Positions 1 to 4,855 of a DNA stretch of 5,389 nucleotides are shown here, piece after piece. Source of the stretch: an uncultured Coriobacteriales bacterium. GTDB taxonomy: Bacteria > Actinomycetota > Coriobacteriia > Coriobacteriales > UMGS124. Made by a program: the position numbers and the translations under genes. The DNA lies in assembly GCA_903789505.1 (NCBI GenBank), contig CAIFEU010000163.1:1-5389 (forward strand). The letters run 5' to 3'. The first letter of the stretch is position 1; every line of letters begins with the position of its first letter. The notes under the pieces were generated by a model, which did not search any database, was not told the DNA's origin, and was given only the letters and a program-made list of their open reading frames with translations.

Positions 1-23
1 GTGCGGGACGCGGGCGGGCACGG

Positions 24-59
24 GGCGCGCAGGTGCGGGCGGGCGCGCAGGTGCAGGCG
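24..59. repeat. Tandem repeat, 2 x 18 bp
   Basis: Positions 24-41 and 42-59 are adjacent copies of an 18-bp unit (GGCGCGCAGGTG followed by CGGGCG or CAGGCG) differing at one base, with a degraded partial third copy after it. The stretch lies downstream of the rhodanese stop codon and contains no convincing gene. Confidence 0.7.
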
Positions 60-129
60 GGCGCTGGCGGGAGCGCAAGGGTCGCCTTGCCGGGTGTAGC
101 GCTCGCGCGACGACGGTGGCCGCCCATGC

Positions 130-144
130 GCGCCCGCGGGGCGC
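130..144 (-). terminator. GC-rich hairpin downstream of the Tat rhodanese, possible terminator
   Basis: GCGCCC (130-135), a 3-base loop and GGGCGC (139-144) form a 6-bp hairpin about 35 bases past the TAG stop at 179-181. A second hairpin, GCAAGG/CCTTGC with a 4-base loop, lies at 75-90. Neither has a T-run on the minus strand, so an intrinsic terminator role is weakly supported. Confidence 0.2.
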
Positions 145-178
145 CGCTCGACCAATCATGCACGTCCTCGGGCAGGCG

Positions 179-1021
179 CTATTCGACGGCGGTGAGCTGG
201 TCGAAGTCGATGTCGGCCATGACCGCACGCCACATGAAGTAGGTGGTATCGCCGGTCGCGTCGTCGTACTTGGCAAGCTCGACGGGGTAGTAGCCGGTGT
301 AGTCCCACACCCCACCGGCGTTGTACAGCCGCGAGGCGTCATAACCCAGGTAGATCAGCAGCTGGCGCATCATTCCGGCATAACCGCCACCGCCGCAGCA
401 CAGGACAATCGGCTCGTCGCGCGGGAAGAGGTCCTCGACTATCTGCTGTGACTCGGCGTAGCGCGGCGTCGCCTGCGCGACCGTCCCGTCGTCTGCCCAG
501 GTGATGTCGAAGAGCCGGTCACCGTCGTACGCCCCGGACACCGGCAGCTCCTGCAGCGTGCCCACGTAGGGCATCGGGACGACCTCGAACCCCTCGATCG
601 CGACCGAGAGCAGCGAGTCGCCTCCGATGGACGCGTAGTCCGCCGGGTCCTTGAGCATGCGCATGTCGCGATAGGCCACACCGCGCAGGCCCAGGTAGTC
701 GTCAATCGTGTCCATGTTGACGTTCGCATCGACGCCGAACATGCTCTCGGGGTCGGGAGAGGCGGCCGGCAGGACCTGCGCGTCGCTCGCCTCGATTCCG
801 ACCGCAGCGGAGCCGGTCGCGGCAGCGGACGAGCCGGTCGCTGCCCCCGAAGCTCCCCGAGAGGCGGCGGGCTCGTCGCCCGATGCGCCGGCCGCCCCCG
901 CCGCGAGCGCGGGGGAAGCGAGCGCCCCCAGCGTCGCCCCCGTTCCCATGGCAAGGCACGCGGCACCTGCGCTGCGCGTGAAAGAGCGCCTGCTCACGCC
1001 GAATCCGTTCTGTTGGGACAT
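179..1021 (-). CDS. Tat-exported rhodanese-like domain protein
   Basis: 280-residue exported rhodanese-fold protein. Residues 10-16 read SRRSFTR, a full twin-arginine motif, followed by a hydrophobic Ala/Gly stretch and an ALA-AG signal peptidase I site near residue 40, so export is folded and via Tat. Residues 41-90 are an Ala/Ser/Gly linker. The rhodanese domain covers about 103-260: a D-x-R pair at 119-121, then the active-site strand and loop at 205-215, with Cys208-Cys209 before GGGGYAG. Cys209 lies 17 residues before the Gly of the conserved L-G-Y helix end, the usual spacing for the catalytic Cys, so persulfide or sulfurtransferase activity is plausible. The loop is Gly-rich and lacks the usual Arg. 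About 45 residues separate D-x-R from the canonical IP-like segment, longer than in simple rhodaneses. ATG at 1021 is chosen over the upstream ATG at 1156 because AAGGGAGGA lies 7 bases from it and the signal peptide begins there. Substrate unknown; CC could also bind metal. Confidence 0.88.
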   Translation of the reverse strand: MSQQNGFGVSRRSFTRSAGAACLAMGTGATLGALASPALAAGAAGASGDEPAASRGASGAATGSSAAATGSAAVGIEASDAQVLPAASPDPESMFGVDANVNMDTIDDYLGLRGVAYRDMRMLKDPADYASIGGDSLLSVAIEGFEVVPMPYVGTLQELPVSGAYDGDRLFDITWADDGTVAQATPRYAESQQIVEDLFPRDEPIVLCCGGGGYAGMMRQLLIYLGYDASRLYNAGGVWDYTGYYPVELAKYDDATGDTTYFMWRAVMADIDFDQLTAVE

Positions 1022-1027
1022 CGTCGT

Positions 1028-1036
1028 TCCTCCCTT
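1028..1036 (-). promoter_or_regulatory. Ribosome binding site of the Tat rhodanese
   Basis: On the minus strand AAGGGAGGA sits immediately upstream of the ATG at 1021, leaving 7 bases between GGAGG and the start. This decides the start codon against the in-frame ATG at 1156. Confidence 0.75.
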
Positions 1037-1115
1037 GTGATCGCGCCACCCACGGCCCCCACCGCAGGCGCACGCGGGTCGTCCGTCCATGCGGCGCCCC
1101 GCCTGCGAGGGAGAA

Positions 1116-1144
1116 GGTAAACCTTGCCGCCGCGACAACCTCAA
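1116..1144 (-). promoter_or_regulatory. Possible promoter and dyad operator of the Tat rhodanese
   Basis: On the minus strand TTGAGG (1139-1144) and TTTACC (1116-1121) are 17 bases apart, a sigma-70-like arrangement with a good -35 and a weak -10. The -10 lies within a small inverted repeat (AAGGT-AA-ACCTT, 1114-1125), and CCTTG (1122-1126) with CAAGG (1142-1146) forms a wider dyad across the spacer. Operators between -35 and -10 are typical of MerR-type control, but no regulator gene is in the window. The 5' untranslated leader would be about 90 bases. Inference only. Confidence 0.3.
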
Positions 1145-1222
1145 GGGGAAAGCCAAGCTTTCTGATGGGATTCTGGAACGGCGGCAGGGGCGGGCGGGGG
1201 GCGCGAGGCGGGGCTACGAGAG

Positions 1223-1293
1223 GCGAATGGATGCGCTTCGATCGCACCGGGGCCCGCGGGCGTCCCCGATCCGAGCGAGACGTATCCATCCGC
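1223..1293. repeat. 71-bp palindromic element, copy 1
   Basis: Left arm GCGAATGGATGCG (1223-1235) and right arm CGTATCCATCCGC (1281-1293) are inverted repeats with two imperfect positions. The interior shares GCTTCGATCGCACCGGG, GGGCGTCCCC and GATCCGAGCG with the other two copies. The inner stem GGGGCCC/GCGTCCC is imperfect, with one G-T and one C-C pairing. It shares the left flank CGAGAG and right flank ACG with copy 2. This is the most diverged copy in its left and right arms. Confidence 0.9.
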
Positions 1294-1385
1294 ACGCCCC
1301 CTCTGCTCGCCACCCCGGCGGGCACCTTCGTGCCACAGGGCGTCGGCTCGCAGCCGGTAGGGGCGTGAGGGCGGGTCCGCGAGAG

Positions 1386-1456
1386 GCGGATGGATGCGCT
1401 TCGATCGCACCGGGACGCGAGGGCGTCCCCGATCCGAGCGCGCCGTATCCATCCGC
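1386..1456. repeat. 71-bp palindromic element, copy 2
   Basis: Left arm GCGGATGGATGCG (1386-1398) pairs with right arm CGTATCCATCCGC (1444-1456), with one G-T position. In the centre GGGACGC (1412-1418) and GCGTCCC (1423-1429) form a perfect 7-bp stem around a 4-base GAGG loop, located at the midpoint of the element. Between the stems CTTCGATCG and CGATCCGAG pair partly, leaving an asymmetric internal bulge. A single-stranded copy would therefore fold end to end into one long hairpin. Confidence 0.92.
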
Positions 1457-1575
1457 ACGTCCCGCGTCCCTCGGACGCTCCCTCCTCGCCGTCTCTCCCC
1501 CGCAGGCACACCAGCTCAAGGCCGCCGGGCGGCAACGAGCGGACGGGGCGGGGCACGCGGGCAGATCCGCAACTG

Positions 1576-1646
1576 GCGGATGGATGCGCTTCGATCGCAC
1601 CGGGGCCAGCGGGCGTCCCCGATCCGAGCGCGCCGCATCCATCCGC
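1576..1646. repeat. 71-bp palindromic element, copy 3
   Basis: The arms GCGGATGGATGCG (1576-1588) and CGCATCCATCCGC (1634-1646) are perfect 13-bp inverted repeats, the best of the three copies. The central GGGGCCA/GCGTCCC stem is the weakest. A degenerate further copy of the right arm, CGCATCCACCCGC, follows at 1654-1666. The left flank AACTG differs from copies 1 and 2, which suggests the element ends at the arm. Confidence 0.92.
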
Positions 1647-1862
1647 GCCCGCCCGCATCCACCCGCACCCGCACGCCTCCCCGGCGTCCGTGTGGTCTCG
1701 GTGACTCCCGCACCCGACGCGAGCCCCCGCCCGCCCGCGCGAACCCGCCCGCGTGCCCGTCACCGCAGGTCGACAGCCGTGTCGCCACCAACGTACGGGA
1801 ACCGTCAGGGGCGGCGCGCGTTTCGTCAGGGCGTCGTCTGAGCAGGCGCGCCCCGATCCGCG

Positions 1863-1868
1863 GATAAT
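1863..1868 (+). promoter_or_regulatory. Possible -10 element of the AbiEi-like gene
   Basis: GATAAT, one base from the TATAAT consensus, is a rare AT-rich hexamer in this GC-rich stretch and lies 46 bases before the chosen ATG. The -35 region (near CTGAGC at 1838-1843, 19-base spacing) is poor. If used, transcription would start around 1875, after the alternative ATG at 1867, which supports the start at 1915. Confidence 0.4.
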
Positions 1869-1898
1869 GGCAGGCAGCCCGGCAGGCGAAGAGACCCC

Positions 1899-1905
1899 GA
1901 GGGAG
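1899..1905 (+). promoter_or_regulatory. Ribosome binding site of the AbiEi-like gene
   Basis: GAGGGAG ends 9 bases before the ATG at 1915. It supports that start over the in-frame ATGs at 1753 and 1867. Confidence 0.6.
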
Positions 1906-1914
1906 ACGCGCCAG

Positions 1915-3132
1915 ATGGACAAGTCCGCGCAGCGCGAGATAGACGCCCTGTTCGACAGGGCGGAGGCGGCGGGCGCGTGCCTGGTCGCCCCGAGCGCCCC
2001 CATCGCCCAGCGACTGCGGCGGCGGGTCGCCCGCGGTGACGTCGTCTCGCCGCGCCGGGGCGTGTTCGCGCGCGCCTCACGCTGGAGGGAGCTCGACCCC
2101 GGCGAGCGCGACCTGCACGTCATGAGGGCGCTGGGGGCGAAGCATCCCGACTGGGTCTTCTGCGGCCCTTCGGCGGCGCTCGCGCACGGGCTGTGGGTGC
2201 CGTGGCGGCTGTGCGGGACCATCCGTGTCGCCCGGCCCTGCGACGAGCGGGGCGGACAGCGGCGCGTCGCGGGAATCAGGTGGGTCCGGGGGCGCGTGGG
2301 CGAACGGACGATCGCCGCGGGGCTGCTCGTCACGTCCCTCGACGAGACGGTCGTGAGCTGCCTGAGGGAGGCGAGGTTCGTCGACGGGCTCGGGATAGCC
2401 GACTCCTGGGCGCGGATGACGCGGCTCGGCAGCGCCGACCTGCTCGCGCGCGTCGACCGGCTCGGCGCCCGGCGGCGCGGGGCCCCGGGCGCCCGCCTCA
2501 CCGCGTCATGCTGCGACGGGAGGGCGGAGAACGGCGGGGAGTCCTACGCGCGGGCGGTGATGCTCCTGCTGGGGTACGCCGCGCCCCAGCTCCAGGTGAG
2601 AATCCCGGACCCGCTCGACCGGTGGCGGACCAACCGCGTCGACTTCCTGTGGGAGACCGCGGGAGGCGACAGGGTCGTGGGCGAGCTCGACGGGCTGGTG
2701 AAGTACGTCGATCCCGCGCACATGGGCGGTCTGGGCTCCGAGCAGGTGCGCGCCAGGGAGCGGCTGCGCGAGTCGCGCCTCGCGGTTCCGGGCGTCTCGG
2801 TCATGCGCTTCTCGATGGGCGACGTCTCGGACCGGCGGCGCTTCTCGAGGCTGCTCGAGTGCTACGGGGTGCCCCGGGCGACCGGCGCCGCCGCCGTCCT
2901 GGCACGCAGGCTTCGGGCGCCGCGGACCGCGCGTCGGCGTCAGGGGCGCGTGCGCGCGTCGACGATGGCGTGCGTGAAGGCGCGACCGCGCAGCTCGGGC
3001 GACGCGTCGGGGCCGTCGGGCGCGACGGGGCCCATCGCCGAGACGTCCGCGGCGACGAACCCCGCCTCCCGCAGCCACGCCTCGAGCGCGTCGCGGGTCG
3101 GCGCGGCGAGGAAGACGTTGCCGTCGGCGTAG
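1915..3132 (+). CDS. AbiEi-like winged-helix protein with DUF559/Vsr-like nuclease-fold C-terminus
   Basis: 405-residue protein, probably cytoplasmic. Residues 28-60 (IAQRLRRRVARGDVV, PRRGVF, W-REL) match the N-terminal winged helix of AbiEi-type antitoxins; 83-92 (CGPSAALAHG) match the 'SAA..HGL' element of that family. The C-terminal part, about 205-320, has the layout of DUF559/Vsr-like PD-(D/E)xK folds: E209 and R213 in a helix, Q-x-x-I/V strand, R241-V-D243-F, then E257-L-D259-G with K263-Y264, candidate metal and catalytic residues. AbiEi antitoxins usually sit beside an AbiEii nucleotidyltransferase toxin; none is adjacent, so this is a solitary homologue and 'antitoxin' should not be assumed. 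By eye it uses many AGG and some ATA codons, unlike its neighbours, hinting at acquisition. Residues from about 342 run antisense inside the methyltransferase gene and are low-complexity, so the natural end is probably near residue 320-345. DNA binding and nuclease activity are inference. Confidence 0.75.
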   Translation: MDKSAQREIDALFDRAEAAGACLVAPSAPIAQRLRRRVARGDVVSPRRGVFARASRWRELDPGERDLHVMRALGAKHPDWVFCGPSAALAHGLWVPWRLCGTIRVARPCDERGGQRRVAGIRWVRGRVGERTIAAGLLVTSLDETVVSCLREARFVDGLGIADSWARMTRLGSADLLARVDRLGARRRGAPGARLTASCCDGRAENGGESYARAVMLLLGYAAPQLQVRIPDPLDRWRTNRVDFLWETAGGDRVVGELDGLVKYVDPAHMGGLGSEQVRARERLRESRLAVPGVSVMRFSMGDVSDRRRFSRLLECYGVPRATGAAAVLARRLRAPRTARRRQGRVRASTMACVKARPRSSGDASGPSGATGPIAETSAATNPASRSHASSASRVGAARKTLPSA

Positions 3133-3650
3133 TCGTCGTGGGCGCCCCGGTCGGCACGGGCGTCGCCGACACCCCACACGCCCCGCACGGACGCGTCCCC
3201 GTCCGAGGCGTCCTCGAGCACGACGTCGCAGTACAGCGCGCCGCCCGGCGCGAGGACGCGCGCCGCCTCGCGCAGCGCCGCCGGGACGTCGGGGGCGAGC
3301 AGCAGCGCCGCGTTGGAGACCACCAGGTCGAAGCCGCCGTCGGAGAGCCCCGCGCGAGCGAGGTCGGAGGGGTCGGCGCACGCGAACGTCACGTCCTGCG
3401 GCCAGCGCTCGCGACGGGCGCGCGACGATGCCTCCCGGGCGGCGGCGACACGCGTCGGGTCCGGGTCCACGCCGACGACGGAGCCGCCCGGCCCCACCCG
3501 GTCGGCGATCGCGAAGACCCCCTTGCCGTTGCGGCAGCACAGGTCGAGGACGCGCCTGCCGGTCAGGCGGCCCTGGTCGGGCAGGTAGAGGTCGCAGCGC
3601 GCCTGGAAGCGCACGCCCACCAGGTTGCGATGATGTATGCGCATGCCCAT
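2940..3650 (-). CDS. Class I SAM-dependent methyltransferase, ArsM-like layout
   Basis: 236-residue cytoplasmic Rossmann-fold methyltransferase. Motif I is VLDLCCRNGKG (34-44), ending at the acidic D62 of VVGVDPD, which would bind the SAM ribose. CADPSDL (91-97) is the adenine-binding region, and FDLVVSNAALLL with the helix before VLAPGG (107-138) is motif IV/V. The later segment GNVFLAAPTRDALEAWLREAGF region (177-198) resembles the 'G-x-x..E-x-x..LLREAGF' element of arsenite methyltransferases, but no Cys precedes it, so an arsenic role is not supported. Motif I has CCRNG where LDxGCGxG is usual. The ATG at 3650 is preferred to one at 3725: GAGAGG (3659-3664) lies 8 bases upstream and the 25 extra residues look non-coding; ATG 3644 is a close alternative. 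It faces the AbiEi-like gene, overlapping its 3' end by 193 bp. It may be co-transcribed with the hydrolase 137 bp upstream. Substrate unknown. Confidence 0.82.
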   Translation of the reverse strand: MGMRIHHRNLVGVRFQARCDLYLPDQGRLTGRRVLDLCCRNGKGVFAIADRVGPGGSVVGVDPDPTRVAAAREASSRARRERWPQDVTFACADPSDLARAGLSDGGFDLVVSNAALLLAPDVPAALREAARVLAPGGALYCDVVLEDASDGDASVRGVWGVGDARADRGAHDDYADGNVFLAAPTRDALEAWLREAGFVAADVSAMGPVAPDGPDASPELRGRAFTHAIVDARTRP

Positions 3651-3667
3651 CTCGACCGCCTCTCGCC

Positions 3668-3703
3668 CTCGTCCCGCGCGGCATGTACTCGTCCCGCGCG
3701 GCA
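3668..3703. repeat. Direct repeat, 2 x 16 bp, 20-bp period
   Basis: CTCGTCCCGCGCGGCA occurs at 3668-3683 and again, identical, at 3688-3703. On the minus strand it sits just upstream of the methyltransferase ribosome binding site, where a regulator could bind two faces two helical turns apart. Simple slippage duplication is the alternative. Confidence 0.75.
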
Positions 3704-3731
3704 AGCCCGCATCCTGTCGGGGCAACGCGCA

Positions 3732-3786
3732 GGGGGCGCCGCCCGCTCGCCCGCACCCCGCGCGGGGGCGCCGCCCACTCGCCCGC
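3732..3786. repeat. Direct repeat, 2 x 23 bp, 32-bp period
   Basis: Positions 3732-3754 and 3764-3786 are 23-bp copies (GGGGGCGCCGCCC, then GCTCGCCCGC or ACTCGCCCGC) with one mismatch. Between them CCCC-GCGC-GGGG (3756-3767) can form a small hairpin. The second copy ends just one base outside the hydrolase stop codon at 3788-3790. There is no T-run, so a terminator is not claimed. Confidence 0.75.
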
Positions 3787-3787
3787 C

Positions 3788-4837
3788 CTACCGCCTGACG
3801 ACGAACCCCCAGGCCTCGAGCTCGTCGAGCTGCTCTGCGGTGCGCTCGTCGGTGTAGCTCGCCGTGGTGGCGGCGTCCATGATCATCGGCAGCTCGGGGA
3901 AGGCGTTGTAGCAGATGATGGCGTTGTGCAGGACGCGGCAGGTGGTGGACACGCCGGCGAACTCGATGCTCTCGACCTGCGTGCCCTGGTCGCGGATGCC
4001 CTGGATGACGCGCGGCAGGTCCATCGAGCCGTAGGTGCCCTTCTTCACGAGGATGGCGCCCGTGCTGCTGACGGTCGCGACGCCCGGGCTGGAGAAGTCG
4101 CCCCCGAGCGCGAAGCCCCGCGAGGACCCGTCGCCCTCGAGCAGCGCGCGGGCGCGGCCGTAGACGTGCCAGCCCTCGGTCGCCGGGTCGCAGTGCTGGG
4201 GGTTCACCGTGGCCTCGCGCGTGAGGTCGTACTCGTCAGCGGGGTGCGTGTCCATCGTGTAGATAACGATATCACCGGCGTCGCGGTACTGCTCGATCTT
4301 CGCGCACAGCGCGTCCTCGATCGCCATCGCCGGCGCGATGTCGCCGAACACGCCGCCGCTGACGAAGTCGACCTGGTAGTCGACGACCACGAGCACGCGC
4401 TTGACGTTGGCGGCGCGCTCGCTGGCGTAGGTGACCTGCGGGGTCGCGTACGGGGCGACGCCGTCGGACTCGCCCGAGTCGTAGGAGAGGCTCTCCCCCA
4501 CCCCGTCGTAGGCGGACTCGGAGAACGGCGAGTCGGCAGCCACGCCCGAGGGGCTCTCGTCGGCGGCAGACGAGGACGACGCGGCCCCGTCCGTGACGCC
4601 CGACGAGCTCGCGAAGTACTTGTCGTCGGCGTGGGCGTAGACCCCCAGGCGCGGCTCGCGCTGCATGCTGGTGTACAGCGGCGCCGACGCCTGCGCCGGG
4701 CGCGATGCCCCCGCGCCGACCGCCACCGCAGCCAGGGCAGCGGCGCCCGCGATGACCTGCCCGCGGGTCATGCACGCCCCTCCGGGGGCGCGGACCGCCC
4801 CGACGACGGGCTCGTCGTTTCCATTCGCGTGTGTCAT
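3788..4837 (-). CDS. Exported isochorismatase/nicotinamidase-like cysteine hydrolase
   Basis: 349-residue member of the isochorismatase-like hydrolase superfamily with an added export region. Residues 20-53 contain MTRGQVIAG, a hydrophobic Ala/Val stretch and a possible ASA cleavage site; this resembles a Tat signal with the second Arg replaced by Gly. Residues 60-140 are a Ser/Ala/Asp linker. The enzyme domain is about 145-345. The Asp-Lys-Cys triad is visible: D153 in VVDYQVDF, K266 in VKKGTYG, C300 in GVSTTCRV. The nicotinamidase metal site is partly kept: D196-T-H198 and H215, but the position usually His after HPAD is E202. These enzymes hydrolyse amides or enol ethers (nicotinamide, isochorismate); the substrate here cannot be told, and export argues against both standard ones. 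ATG 4837 has AGGAGG (4845-4850) 7 bases upstream. It starts 18 bp after the rhodanese-like gene, so the two are likely one operon. Confidence 0.87.
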   Translation of the reverse strand: MTHANGNDEPVVGAVRAPGGACMTRGQVIAGAAALAAVAVGAGASRPAQASAPLYTSMQREPRLGVYAHADDKYFASSSGVTDGAASSSSAADESPSGVAADSPFSESAYDGVGESLSYDSGESDGVAPYATPQVTYASERAANVKRVLVVVDYQVDFVSGGVFGDIAPAMAIEDALCAKIEQYRDAGDIVIYTMDTHPADEYDLTREATVNPQHCDPATEGWHVYGRARALLEGDGSSRGFALGGDFSSPGVATVSSTGAILVKKGTYGSMDLPRVIQGIRDQGTQVESIEFAGVSTTCRVLHNAIICYNAFPELPMIMDAATTASYTDERTAEQLDELEAWGFVVRR

Positions 4838-4844
4838 GCGATCG

Positions 4845-4850
4845 CCTCCT
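4845..4850 (-). promoter_or_regulatory. Ribosome binding site of the hydrolase
   Basis: A perfect AGGAGG on the minus strand, 7 bases from the ATG at 4837 and lying in the 18-bp gap after the rhodanese-like stop codon. It fixes the start and makes translation from a shared transcript likely. Confidence 0.85.
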
Positions 4851-4855
4851 GGGTC

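Larger units (their letters stand above)
1022..1914. other. Gene-free region between divergent genes, carrying palindromic repeats
   Basis: 893 bp with no convincing gene. It holds, from left to right, the leader and possible promoter of the Tat rhodanese, three 71-bp palindromic elements (1223-1293, 1386-1456, 1576-1646) spaced by 92 and 119 bp, a small hairpin GGCAC-CTTC-GTGCC (1321-1334) in the first spacer, a degenerate second copy of the right repeat arm (1654-1666), and a possible promoter for the plus-strand gene. Open frames on both strands exist only because of the GC content; the same Arg/Ser/His-rich peptide recurs in them where the repeats occur. The spacers themselves share no obvious similarity. 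Confidence 0.75.

Noticed and set aside
1022..1156. Longer start for the Tat rhodanese at 1156
   Set aside because: It would bury the twin-arginine signal 45 residues inside, and the strong ribosome binding site is at the inner ATG.
1223..1646. CRISPR array
   Set aside because: Only three repeats of 71 bp, long self-complementary over their full length, with spacers of unequal length (92 and 119 bp) and no cas genes.
1223..1646. Classical REP/BIME elements
   Set aside because: The unit is longer than a REP, lacks a GTAG-type end, and no RAYT transposase gene is in the window; a related kind of element remains possible.
1089..1867. Several overlapping open frames on both strands across the repeat region
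   Set aside because: They overlap in many frames, have Arg/Pro/Ser-rich translations with no family resemblance, and recurrent peptides in them come from the palindromic repeats. GC-rich DNA has few chance stops.
702..2501. A 599-codon minus-strand open frame
   Set aside because: It spans antisense to the AbiEi-like gene, the repeats and part of the rhodanese in the wrong frame; the composition is that of out-of-frame reading.
2940..3650. Arsenite methyltransferase (arsM)
   Set aside because: The general layout is similar, but the arsenic-binding Cys pattern before the C-terminal Gly segment is missing and no arsenic genes are nearby.
3756..3767. Intrinsic terminator after the hydrolase
   Set aside because: The CCCC/GGGG hairpin is only 4 bp and has no T-run on the minus strand.
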